A stretch of DNA of 64,000 nucleotides from Heyndrickxia sporothermodurans. Its GTDB lineage: Bacteria; Bacillota; Bacilli; Bacillales; Bacillaceae_C. Under the pieces are notes generated by a model. The model ran no database searches, was not told the origin of the DNA, and saw nothing but the letters and a program-made list of their open reading frames with translations. Below, piece by piece: positions 18,567 through 30,905 of the stretch (the first letter of the stretch is position 1; each line of letters begins with the position of its first letter). Where the stretch lies: the NCBI GenBank assembly GCA_016756695.1, contig CP066701.1, forward strand, positions 2,508,001-2,572,000, in the 5' to 3' direction. A program made the translations under genes and the position numbers.

Positions 18567-19352
18567 ATGGCAGGTTCTACACTTATCATTAAAGATCTAC
18601 ATGTTGAGATCGAAGGTAAAGAAATTTTAAAAGGTGTTAACTTAGAGATTAAGGGCGGCGAATTTCACGCAATTATGGGTCCAAATGGTACTGGTAAGTC
18701 AACATTATCATCTGCTATTATGGGCCATCCTAAATATATCGTAACAAAAGGCAGCATCACACTTGATGGTAAAGATGTTTTAGAGATGGAAGTTGATGAA
18801 AGAGCACGTGCAGGTCTCTTTTTAGCGATGCAATATCCAAGTGAAATAAGCGGTGTAACAAATGCTGAATTTTTACGTTCTTCCATCAATTCACGTCGTG
18901 AAGAAGGCAATGAAATTTCTTTAATGAAATTCATTCGTGAAATGGATAAAAAAATGGAATTGCTTGAAATGGATCCAAATATGGCACAACGTTATCTTAA
19001 TGAAGGTTTCTCCGGCGGAGAGAAAAAGCGTAACGAAATTCTTCAATTAATGATGATCGAACCAAAAATTGCAATTCTTGACGAAATCGATTCAGGTCTA
19101 GATATCGATGCACTTAAAGTTGTTTCAAAAGGAATCAATGAAATGCGTAGCAATGATTTTGGTTGCTTAATCATTACTCACTATCAACGTTTATTAAACT
19201 ATATTACTCCTGACTATGTTCACGTAATGATGCAAGGTCGTGTCGTTAAATCCGGCGGTCCGGAATTGGCAGCTCGCTTGGAATCTGAAGGATATGACTG
19301 GATTAAGCATGAACTTGGAATTGAAGACGAAACAGTAGGGCAAGAAGCATAA
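18567..19352 (+). CDS. sufC: Fe-S cluster assembly ATPase SufC
   Basis: A 261-residue ABC-type ATPase with Walker A GPNGTGKST, the SufC-type signature FSGGEKKRNEI and Walker B IAILDEIDSGLD. SufC drives the SufBCD scaffold complex on which Fe-S clusters are built. ATG 18567 follows GGAGG by 8 bases; the open frame from 18522 has no ribosome site. First gene of sufCDSUB, the essential Fe-S machinery of Bacillus. Confidence 0.97.
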   Translation: MAGSTLIIKDLHVEIEGKEILKGVNLEIKGGEFHAIMGPNGTGKSTLSSAIMGHPKYIVTKGSITLDGKDVLEMEVDERARAGLFLAMQYPSEISGVTNAEFLRSSINSRREEGNEISLMKFIREMDKKMELLEMDPNMAQRYLNEGFSGGEKKRNEILQLMMIEPKIAILDEIDSGLDIDALKVVSKGINEMRSNDFGCLIITHYQRLLNYITPDYVHVMMQGRVVKSGGPELAARLESEGYDWIKHELGIEDETVGQEA

Positions 19353-19369
19353 AGTTGGGAGGACTTAAC

Positions 19370-22330
<2,961 letters not shown>

Positions 22331-22416
22331 TTCCTAAACACTAATAAATAGAATATCCTCTAGTCAATAACTGGATTTCATAAATGTAAAACGAATAGGA
22401 TGGAGGAATGATTGAT

Positions 22417-23814
22417 ATGGCAAAAAAAATGCCTGAAATCGGAGATTATAAATATGGCTTCCATGATAAGGACGTCTCCGTTTTCCGTTCAAAAAGAGGT
22501 TTAACTCGAGAAATCGTCGAAGAAATCTCACGAATGAAAAATGAACCACAATGGATGTTAGATTTTCGACTTAAATCACTTGAGCATTTTTATAATAAGC
22601 CAATGCCTCAATGGGGCGGCGATTTGAATGGTTTAGATTTCGATGAAATCACTTATTATGTTAAACCTTCAGAAGCTCAAGGACGTTCTTGGGATGAGGT
22701 TCCAGAAGAAATCAAAAATACATTTGATAAACTTGGAATTCCTGAAGCAGAACAAAAATATTTAGCAGGGGTATCTGCACAGTATGAATCAGAAGTCGTT
22801 TATCACAATATGAAAGAAGATCTTGAAAAGTTAGGAATTGTATTTAAAGATACGGATTCCGCTTTAAGAGAAAATGAAGATATCTTCCGTGAACATTGGG
22901 CAACCGTTATCCCGCCAACAGATAATAAATTTGCTGCATTAAACTCAGCAGTTTGGTCAGGTGGATCATTCATTTATGTCCCACCGGGTGTAAAAGTAGA
23001 TACACCACTTCAAGCATATTTCCGTATTAATTCGGAAAATATGGGACAATTTGAACGTACACTAATTATTGTTGACGAAGGTGCACATGTTCATTACGTT
23101 GAAGGATGTACAGCTCCTGTCTACACAACAAACTCACTTCATAGTGCGGTTGTAGAAATTATTATTAAAAAGAATGCTTATTGCCGTTATACAACAATTC
23201 AAAACTGGGCAAATAACGTATACAACTTAGTAACAAAACGTGCGGTATGTGAAGAAAATGCAACGATGGAATGGATTGATGGAAACATCGGGTCAAAATT
23301 GACAATGAAATACCCAGCTGTCTTTCTTAAAGGTGAAGGTGCCCGTGGTATGACATTATCCATTGCGATTGCCGGAAAAGGCCAACACCAAGATGCAGGT
23401 GCGAAAATGATGCATTTAGCGCCAAACACATCTTCAACAATCGTTTCTAAGTCAATTTCAAAACACGGTGGGAAAGTAACGTACCGTGGAATCGTTCACT
23501 TCGGCCGTAAAGCTGAAGGCGCACGTTCAAATATTGAATGTGACACATTAATTATGGATAATCAATCAACTTCTGATACAATTCCATATAATGAAATTTT
23601 AAATGACAATATTTCATTAGAACATGAAGCGAAAGTTTCGAAAGTATCTGAAGAACAATTATTCTATTTAATGAGCCGTGGTATTTCAGAAGAAGAAGCG
23701 ACTGAAATGATCGTAATGGGCTTCATTGAACCATTTACGAAAGAATTACCAATGGAATACGCTGTAGAAATGAACCGCCTGATCAAGTTCGAAATGGAAG
23801 GTTCTATCGGTTAA
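22417..23814 (+). CDS. sufB: Fe-S cluster scaffold protein SufB
   Basis: A 465-residue SufBD protein, the same length as in B. subtilis. Recognisable elements are [21 protein letters not shown]-type ligand regions (here VEGCTAPVY) and the C-terminal [20 protein letters not shown]. It is the main scaffold for nascent clusters with SufC and SufD. ATG 22417 is ten bases from GGAGG; ATG 22408 is too close to that site. Last gene of the operon. Confidence 0.97.
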   Translation: MAKKMPEIGDYKYGFHDKDVSVFRSKRGLTREIVEEISRMKNEPQWMLDFRLKSLEHFYNKPMPQWGGDLNGLDFDEITYYVKPSEAQGRSWDEVPEEIKNTFDKLGIPEAEQKYLAGVSAQYESEVVYHNMKEDLEKLGIVFKDTDSALRENEDIFREHWATVIPPTDNKFAALNSAVWSGGSFIYVPPGVKVDTPLQAYFRINSENMGQFERTLIIVDEGAHVHYVEGCTAPVYTTNSLHSAVVEIIIKKNAYCRYTTIQNWANNVYNLVTKRAVCEENATMEWIDGNIGSKLTMKYPAVFLKGEGARGMTLSIAIAGKGQHQDAGAKMMHLAPNTSSTIVSKSISKHGGKVTYRGIVHFGRKAEGARSNIECDTLIMDNQSTSDTIPYNEILNDNISLEHEAKVSKVSEEQLFYLMSRGISEEEATEMIVMGFIEPFTKELPMEYAVEMNRLIKFEMEGSIG

Positions 23815-23825
23815 TAAACTTTACG

Positions 23826-23860
23826 AAAAAATCACTTGGAGCTGATCCAAGTGATTTTTT
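23826..23860 (+). terminator. Terminator of the suf operon
   Basis: A 15-bp perfect stem (23826-23840 with 23846-23860, loop GCTGA) with flanking A and T runs, which may work in both directions; 12 bp after sufB. Confidence 0.95.
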
Positions 23861-23937
23861 TCGAATAAAAGGGCTTACCTTTACATCTTCTTTATGAAAT
23901 TATGATACGATATCATGAAGGAAAGTAGGTGAATCGA

Positions 23938-24795
23938 TTGATATACATAGGTTTAGCTGGATGGGGAGATCATGATGCAATTTACCCGAATGGGTCTTCA
24001 CAAAAAGATAAGCTCAAGGAGTATGCAGCACATTTTCCAATTGTAGAAGTAGATTCGACTTTTTATGCTGTACCACCTGAGAACAGTGTTCAAAAATGGA
24101 TTAATGACACACCTGACACTTTTCAATTTGTTGTCAAAGCATACCAAGGAATGACAGGACATGGGCGTGGGAAAAACCCTTTTTCTTCTAGAAAAGAAAT
24201 GTTCGATGCTTTCAAAAAATCGATTCATCTTTTCAAAGAAGCTGGTAAGTTGAGTATGGTATTATTTCAGTTTCCACCGTGGTTTGATTGCACAAAAAGC
24301 CATGTGGATTACTTACGATATTGCAAAACAAAAATGAAAGAATTTCCGATCGCGCTGGAATTCAGACATCAATCATGGTATTACCCGCAATTTATTAAAA
24401 GTACTTTAGATTTTATGAAAAGTGAAGGCTGGATTCATAGTATTTGTGACGAACCACAGGCAGGGGTAGGCTCTATACCAATTATATTAGAAGCAACGAA
24501 CACGTATAAATCACTTATTCGGTTTCATGGAAGAAATATTCATGGTTGGCGAAAACCAAATCAAGGCGATTGGAGAGAAGTTCGCTATTTGTATCGATAC
24601 AACCAACATGAACTTTTGGAGTGGAAAAAGTATATTATCGAGCTAAATAAGCAATCTAAGGACCTCTATATAATATTTAATAATAACTCCGGTGGAGATG
24701 CTGCAGATAATGCGAAACAATTCATTGAGATGTTATCCATAGAATATCAAGGATTAGCACCAAGACAATTAGATTTATTTAGTGAAAACAGTTAG
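23938..24795 (+). CDS. yunF: DUF72 protein YunF
   Basis: A 285-residue TIM-barrel-like DUF72 protein: IYIGLAGWGDHD at the start, FVVKAYQGMTGH near residue 65 and FNNNSGGDAADNA near the end. The function is not established. TTG 23938 follows AGGTG by seven bases and gives the start found in B. subtilis YunF; GTG 23929 is the alternative. The yunF-yunD-yunC-yunB group follows suf here as in B. subtilis, although yunE and others are missing. Confidence 0.9.
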   Translation: MIYIGLAGWGDHDAIYPNGSSQKDKLKEYAAHFPIVEVDSTFYAVPPENSVQKWINDTPDTFQFVVKAYQGMTGHGRGKNPFSSRKEMFDAFKKSIHLFKEAGKLSMVLFQFPPWFDCTKSHVDYLRYCKTKMKEFPIALEFRHQSWYYPQFIKSTLDFMKSEGWIHSICDEPQAGVGSIPIILEATNTYKSLIRFHGRNIHGWRKPNQGDWREVRYLYRYNQHELLEWKKYIIELNKQSKDLYIIFNNNSGGDAADNAKQFIEMLSIEYQGLAPRQLDLFSENS

Positions 24796-24815
24796 AACAT
24801 TTAGGAGTGCAATGT

Positions 24816-26192
24816 ATGATTGAAACTATTCATATTTACCATACAAATGATATACATAGTCATTTTGAAAATTGGCCAAGAATAAGAGATTTTCTTTTAC
24901 ATCAAAAGAAAATTAACGAAGAAAATGGTGAAGAAGTCTTTCTATTCGATATAGGCGATCATGTTGACCGATGGCATCCTTTGACTGAATCAACAGTAGG
25001 AAAGCAAAATATTCAATTACTAAATGAAGTAGGCTATACAGCTGTTACCATTGGAAATAATGAGGGCATCACCCTTCCATATAATGATTTGGACACTCTA
25101 TACACCGAAGCTGAGTTTGATGTCATTTTAGCTAATTTATATAATCAACAAAATGAACGACCATCTTGGACAATCCCTTATCAAATCTATCAGACAGAAA
25201 AGGGAATAAAAGTGGGAATCACAGGTGTAACCGCCAATTTTAAAAAATTGTATTCTATTCTCGGATGGGATTTAAAAGATCCGATTGAAGAAATACAGCG
25301 CCAAGTTGAACGATTGAAAAAAGAATCGGATATCATCATATTGTTATCTCATTTAGGAATTCATGATGACGAGAAAATAGCGAAACTTTATCCTGAAATA
25401 GACATTATACTAGGTGGACATACCCATCATATTCTTGAAAACGGGAGATTAATAACAAATGCTCTCGGAACAACTTTATTGGGTGCTGCGGGGAAACATG
25501 GGAAGTTTGTTGGCCATGTACAGTTGAAAATAGATGTTGAAAAAAAGGAAATAAAAAATAAGAAAGCCCAATTATATAAGATAGAGAATTTACCCGCACC
25601 AATAAATGAAACGATTGAAATTGAAAAGTTTTATGAAGACGGCAGGAAATTGCTTTTTCAAGAAGTAGTCACAATACCCGAACCCCTTTCAGTGGAGTGG
25701 TTTCAAGATTCAATTCTTCCACATATTCTTTGTGAGGCGATTCAAGAATGGTGTAGTGCAGACTGTGCGATGATAAATGCCGGACTCTTACTCGATCATT
25801 TGGAGAAAGGGATTGTAACAAAATATGAAATCCATAAAATTCTTCCACATCCGATTAATCCATGTATGATAAAGCTAAGCGGGGCTGAGTTGAAAAGTGT
25901 TCTACAGCAATCATTTGATCCTAAATGGCCGCCATTAGAGTTAAAGGGATTAGGATTTCGCGGAACCATATTAGGAAATTTTGTTTACAATAATATTTCA
26001 ATTAGAAAAAATGACCTGTTGATTAATGGAATGAAACTTGAGGAAGATAAAATGTATACATTAGGAACGGTTGATATGTATACATTTGGACACTTCTTTC
26101 CGGAATTTAATTCAGCAGAGAAGCAGTATTTTATGCCTGAATTTATCCGTGATGTGATGGAATGGAAGTTGAAAAAGTTATACAGTAATTAA
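24816..26192 (+). CDS. yunD: YunD-family metallophosphoesterase / 5'-nucleotidase-like
   Basis: A 458-residue protein with an N-terminal calcineurin-like phosphoesterase domain (HTNDIHSHFE, DIGDHVDRW, GNNEG, LSHLGIHDD, LGGHTHH provide the metal ligands) and a C-terminal 5'-nucleotidase-type substrate domain. There is no signal peptide, so unlike classical 5'-nucleotidases it acts in the cytoplasm. The substrate is unknown. ATG 24816 follows AGGAG by eight bases. Confidence 0.9.
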   Translation: MIETIHIYHTNDIHSHFENWPRIRDFLLHQKKINEENGEEVFLFDIGDHVDRWHPLTESTVGKQNIQLLNEVGYTAVTIGNNEGITLPYNDLDTLYTEAEFDVILANLYNQQNERPSWTIPYQIYQTEKGIKVGITGVTANFKKLYSILGWDLKDPIEEIQRQVERLKKESDIIILLSHLGIHDDEKIAKLYPEIDIILGGHTHHILENGRLITNALGTTLLGAAGKHGKFVGHVQLKIDVEKKEIKNKKAQLYKIENLPAPINETIEIEKFYEDGRKLLFQEVVTIPEPLSVEWFQDSILPHILCEAIQEWCSADCAMINAGLLLDHLEKGIVTKYEIHKILPHPINPCMIKLSGAELKSVLQQSFDPKWPPLELKGLGFRGTILGNFVYNNISIRKNDLLINGMKLEEDKMYTLGTVDMYTFGHFFPEFNSAEKQYFMPEFIRDVMEWKLKKLYSN

Positions 26193-26266
26193 TCCGATAT
26201 TGTAACCACTTTACGCCTATTCCATACACATAATAGTAGTTGGGATAAATGAAAGGAGCGAGGCGT

Positions 26267-26569
26267 TTGGTTACAATTGAACCAGTCGTAATTAATGGAT
26301 ATACATTTATTGCCACCACCGTAAATCTTCCAAAAACTACACTACTTACTGTGTCGAACGATAACGGGTATATTATGTGCGGTGCACTGGATGTTAGTTT
26401 GTTAAATGATAAATTAAAAGATCGAAAAATCATTGCAGGTAGAGCCGTTGGAGTCAAAACCATTGAACAATTACTTGAAGCTCCATTAGAATCAATTACC
26501 ATTCAAGCGGAACAGATTGGCATTGAAAAAGGGATGATAGGTAAAGATGCATTGTTAAAAATGATATAA
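26267..26569 (+). CDS. yunC: YunC-like DUF1805 protein
   Basis: A 100-residue DUF1805 protein starting from TTG 26267, eight bases after AAGGAG; an in-frame ATG at 26249 lies upstream of that site. Segments such as GYIMCGALDVSLLN and RAVGVKTIEQLLEAPL are characteristic. Unknown function; yunC lies next to yunB and yunD in B. subtilis. Confidence 0.87.
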   Translation: MVTIEPVVINGYTFIATTVNLPKTTLLTVSNDNGYIMCGALDVSLLNDKLKDRKIIAGRAVGVKTIEQLLEAPLESITIQAEQIGIEKGMIGKDALLKMI

Positions 26570-26601
26570 AAACATTTGTAAATGTAATCCTAGATCCCCT
26601 C

Positions 26602-26655
26602 TTACAAGCATACATATAGCTTGTAAGGGGGGATTTTAACTTGGGAAAATTTCGT
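26602..26655. repeat. 54-bp direct repeat, left copy (yunB leader duplicate)
   Basis: Identical in 52 of 54 positions to 29060-29113, where the same sequence forms the leader, ribosome site and first five codons of yunB. It contains a hairpin (CTTACAAGC/GCTTGTAAG). In this copy TTG 26641 opens a 17-codon frame that stops at 26692-26694. The pair brackets the IS21-like element and is far longer than a normal target duplication of that family. Confidence 0.85.
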
Positions 26656-26809
26656 TGTTTATGGCATTCTAGATATGTAGGGGATGGCAATTAATTTGTG
26701 CTGCCTAAAAAGTACCAGCACAAGCACAAATTAAAAACCACTTGTCAACATTCTTAAATACTACTACACTTCCTGTTGGGACAAAGTCATGCAGGAGGTA
26801 TTTAAGGAG

Positions 26810-28241
26810 ATGTTGGCAGTGGTGAAATCAATTATATCAGACAACAGGTTAACAATAAAGGTCATTTTGCGGTTATTCGGATGTAGCAAAAAGAACAGGT
26901 AGAGATCCTAGAACAGTTAAGAAATATGCGGATATGGAGGATTTCAACGAACAGCCAAAAAAGAAACAGACGAGAGTATCACCGGTTTTAGGACCAGTGA
27001 AGCCAGTAATAGATGAATGGATCAAGGAGGACTTGAAAAAGAAAAAGAAGTTTCGTAGAACAGCTAAGAGAATGTGGGAGCTCCTTAAGGAACAGTTCAA
27101 TTTTAAGGGGTCTGACCGAACAGTTCGCGATTATGTTTCCAAGAGAAAAGAAGAATTATTAAACCAGGCAGATCAAGCAGCCTTACCACTTGAGGCCATC
27201 TCTGGAACAGCACAAGTCGATTTTGGAGAGGCCCCGTTTATTTATGGTGGGGAAGAAATAGTTTTGCCCTACTTAGTAATGTCATTTCCTTTTAGCAATG
27301 CTTTTTATTTTCAAGTCTTCCCTTCACAAAACAAGGAGTGTTTCCTAGAGGGGTTAAAAAGAGTGTTTCATCATATGGGTGGAGTGCCAAAGGCGATTCG
27401 CTTTGACAACCTCTCACCTGCCGTCAAAAAGATATTGCCAAATGGAGAACGGCATTTAACAGAGGAATTTCAAAACTTCGTTTTACATTATGGGTTTGAA
27501 TGTGAATTCTGTAATCCCGCCAGCGGTAATGAAAAAGGACATGTAGAGGCAATGGTCAAGTATGTCAGGAATAACTTTCTCCTTCCTGGGCTCCATGTCA
27601 TTGAATTGGATGAGTTAAATAAGGAACTGTGGGGGAAGGCAGAAAAAGACCGCTTGAGGAAGCATTACCAAAAGGATTGGGCCATATCAGAACTATTCGA
27701 GGAGGATAAGGCAGCCTTTCTACTATTGCCAGCAAAAGAATACGAGTGTGTAAGATATGAAACACTGAAGGCCGATAAATATGGCTATGTTAAGGTGGAC
27801 CTCAATCTGTATTCCACTTCCCCAAGATTTGCATTAAACAGAGTTCTCGTAAAAATCTCATACAACACTGTTGAGATTTTGGATGATGAGCGTCAGCTTG
27901 TCGTTAGGCATTCACGGCTCTATGGACAGTACCGTAAGTCGATGAAGTGGCAGCCATATCTAAATTTAATGGCCAAACGGCCTACGGCACTTAAATATAC
28001 TAGTTTCTACGACCAACTACCGGAGGAATGGAAAAACTATTTTCAGTCCTGTACTGTCGTAGAAAAGTCGGAAGCACTGAAACTATTATCGCTGATTTTG
28101 AAGGAACATGATTTCAGTCTTATAACAAAAGCGCTTGTCATCTCCTCTGAACACGGGCATCCCTCCGTGGATGCCATTAAACAAGTATTCTATCAGCTTA
28201 TCATGGTAGTGGAATCCGAAGTGAAATTAAACCAAAAATAA
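26810..28241 (+). pseudogene. istA transposase of the IS21-like element (N-terminus frameshifted)
   Basis: The DDE integrase core (VDFGEAPF near the start of the catalytic domain, PLAxRFDN-like AIRFDNLSPAV, and GNEKGHVE) is intact from 26934 to 28241. The expected N-terminal helix-turn-helix is spread over three frames: MLAVVK from ATG 26810, then NYIRQQVNNKG in the next frame, then YSDVAKRTGRDPRTVKKYAD in the third. Two frameshifts within 25 codons mean the protein cannot be made as is. Confidence 0.82.
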
Positions 28242-28313
28242 CGCTTCCCACCCTGCCTGAAGCAACGAGAGGACTCGAACGTTATGATCAACTCCATAAA
28301 GGGGTGATGCATA

Positions 28314-29031
28314 ATGCACGAGGAAATTCATATACGCAAAACGATTAAAGCTTAGCTGGATTAAAGAGCATTATCGTGAAGTTGAAGCTACTTCCCATGA
28401 GGAGTTTTTATTAAAGCTATTTGAAGCAGAAATCCAGCGGCGAGAAGAACGCCGGACCAACCTCCTTTTAAACCAAGCGACTCTTCCAAAAGTACAGGGT
28501 AAACCTTTTGACTGGAGTGAGGTTCAAATTCCGGCAGGAATGACCAGGGAAAGTCTGTTAAACGGAGAATTTATTGAACAGCAGGAGAATACCATCTTTT
28601 ACGGTGGTGTAGGTGCCGGCAAAACCTATCTGGCAACATTGATTGGCTTAAATGCCATACAAAAGTTTGGCAAGTCAGTAAAGTTCTATACAGTCGCTGG
28701 GTTGGTAAATCGGCTCCTTGAAGCAAACGAAAAAGGAACACTTTCTAAGGTCTTCAAGCAGATTGAAAAGCTGGACTGTCTGATCCTTGATGAGCTAGGC
28801 TACATACCGCTGCATAAACAAGGTGGAGAATTACTGTTCCAAGTTATATCTATGTGTTACGAGGCAAAGAGCATCATCATTACAACTAATCTACAGTTCG
28901 GTCAATGGAATCACGTCTTCGGAGATCCCATTTTGACGGAAGCAGTCATTGACCGACTGATTCATCATTCTCACTTGGTCGTATTCAATGGTGATAGTCA
29001 TCGATATAAAGAATCTTTACTAAAAGCTTAA
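28314..29031 (+). pseudogene. istB helper ATPase of the IS21-like element (frameshifted)
   Basis: The frame from ATG 28314 stops after 13 codons; a +1/-1 shift near 28350 joins it to LSWIKEHYREVEATSHEEF and the long frame that ends at 29031. The ATPase core is preserved: Walker A GGVGAGKTYLA and Walker B LDCLILDELG. With istA also damaged, the element is dead or needs help in trans. Confidence 0.82.
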
Positions 29032-29059
29032 AATGAATGTTGGCAAAGTGGTTACATTT

Positions 29060-29113
29060 TTACAAGCATACATATACCTTGTAAGGGTGGATTTTAACTT
29101 GGGAAAATTTCGT
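29060..29113. repeat. 54-bp direct repeat, right copy (true yunB leader)
   Basis: Partner of 26602-26655. Here the AGGGTGG ribosome site, TTG start and first codons (GKFR) run on into the yunB frame. Confidence 0.85.
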
Positions 29114-29353
29114 CCACATAAATCCCGGCGCGGACCGTTGCCTGTTCGTTATGTTCTTCTGTTAACGTTTGTTTTTTTTACATTCTCGACAGTTATTGGT
29201 ATATTACTCGTTAATAAAGGGATTAAACCAACATTAATCAAGTATGCAGAGAGTCAAAACCAAAAAATTGCTGCGAATGCTGTAAGCTATGCGATTGATA
29301 AATTAAAAAATGATCAAGAAACTCTAAATAAAATTATTAGTACTAGAGTCAAT
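29099..29353 (+). pseudogene. yunB: yunB, 5' fragment (interrupted by insertion sequences)
   Basis: Codons 1 to about 85 of the sporulation protein YunB: GKFRPHKSRRGPLPVRYVLL, one membrane segment, then NKGIKPTLIKYAESQNQKIA. TTG 29099 is eight bases from AGGGTGG. The YunB-like sequence ends at TRV(N), where the terminal repeat of an IS1182-like element begins; the frame then runs into element DNA. The rest of the gene is at 33325-33855. Any product is a truncated N-terminus. Confidence 0.87.
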
Positions 29354-29422
29354 TTCATAATTGCTCTTTTTAAAAATACAGAATCCTACAGAATTTCTAA
29401 AATATATTTTTAAAAACAGAAA

Positions 29423-30770
29423 TCATGCTACTTGTTGCTGATTTAATTGTACATTAATTCGGTCTGCGGCTAACTTTGAAGCATTATAAATAAGGGTTAC
29501 CATGTCAAAATGAATTTTTGCACGTTTCCCAGTACGATAGCGAACATTGTTCAGTTGAAAGAATTCTTTCAGATAGGCATTAACCCGTTCTACGGCAGTA
29601 CGACGTTTGAAAATGTTTTTCCATGCTTGTGACCCGCGTGCTGGTGCGGTATATCTGCGAAGGTCTGAAGTGATTTTCACTTTATAAACCTTTTGGCAAA
29701 TACCTTCATTAGCTAAGGGACAGTCAGTCGCATTCCTTTGGTCTTGTGTATTTCAATGTTTCATATTTAGGATCAAAACTATCATAACGATAAGAATGCT
29801 CTCTGAAACAAGTTGGGGCAAAGTGTTTATCATAGCCAATGATTTCCCCTTCATTTCGCTTATTATACGCGATGACGGATTGTTGTCCCATTCGATGTAC
29901 CTGCTCGTATATGGGTTCATAGTCATAGCCCGCATCCATTGTTTGATAACGTAATGGAAGGTGAAGGCGTTCCTGAATTCCTTTCAGTAAAGGGATAGCC
30001 TTACCATCATTTAGACTCCCAGATGAAAAAAGAGCCTGTAGAATGTATTGGCTTGATGTACCAACGGCTAAATGACCTTTGTAGCCAAACCAAAAACATT
30101 TTGTCCTTCTGAGTTCTTTTTCACGCCCCATTTAGGGTCTTGGGGAACTTCGGCACGTAGTTCGGCTAGGGGAACATCTAATTGGTACCACAATTTTTCT
30201 ATCATATAAAGGTAAATTGGCTTCCGTTTCAGCTTGTTCTTTAAGCCACCCGTCACGCTCATCTTTTGATTTCCGACCACGTTTTTGGGGTTCAGATTTT
30301 GGCTTTTCTTCTTTTGGTTTGCGCTTGGTCTCGTGCTTCAAAATGGGTTGCATCATACCACTGTATCATCCGTGATGAAACCTTCTGCAATAGCCTGGAG
30401 GACCACTTTTTCTTGTTCTTTCTCAAGGATATCGCTTTCCTCCAATTTCGTTATGAGACGTGAATAGGAGGATTCTGAAGGCACATGATCAGAAACCAAA
30501 AAGCCACAATTTAACTTAAAAGCTAGATCATCATGAAGACGTTTTATAAGATCCTTCATCGTAGGGATGCGCTCTATGTATCTTACAAAGGTGGAGATAA
30601 TCATGGTGATAGTTTAGTTCTTCCGGTGCACCCAACCGTGATTTTTTCGCCACTTGATGGTACATCGAATCCAAATCTACCGCTGAAATAATGGCTTCAT
30701 ATTTTTGGGTAGGTTCCATGTCAAATAATTCCTGTATGCCAAATAGGCTAGGTTGTCGTATAATAGTCAT
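29423..30770 (-). pseudogene. IS1182-family-like DDE transposase, multiply frameshifted
   Basis: Read on the minus strand from ATG 30770 (MTIIRQPSLFGIQELFDMEP) to 29423, the protein must jump frames near 30610, 30360, 30210, 30110 and 29730 to stay homologous. Recognisable parts are FLVSDHVPSESSYSR, RGRKSKDERDGWL, TMDAGYDYEPIYEQV and the C-terminal KRRTAVERVNAYLKEFF. No full-length product is possible. Confidence 0.83.
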
Positions 30771-30905
30771 AAGAAGTACTCCTCCAGTCTTTTTATGGTT
30801 TGTGGTCAACGTAAGCCCGAATTATAAAAAATAAGTGTACCTTTCGGTACGCATCGTAAATAGCCGTAAATTCTGACTTTTTTAATCGAATTACGGCTAT
30901 TTCAT

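Larger units (their letters stand above)
26731..29056 (+). mobile_element. Decayed IS21-family element
   Basis: It holds istA and istB remnants between inverted repeats. ACCACTTGTCAACATTC at 26737-26753 pairs with the complement of GAATGTTGGCAAAGTGGT at the right end (about 29035-29052), and a related internal copy precedes istA, giving the multiple terminal repeats typical of IS21. The exact left boundary is uncertain. No short target duplication was found, but both flanks carry the 54-bp repeat. Confidence 0.8.

Noticed and set aside
26641-26694. A functional 17-codon peptide gene before the IS21 remnant
   Set aside because: It owes its start region to the yunB leader duplication; no independent evidence of function, so treated as a repeat.
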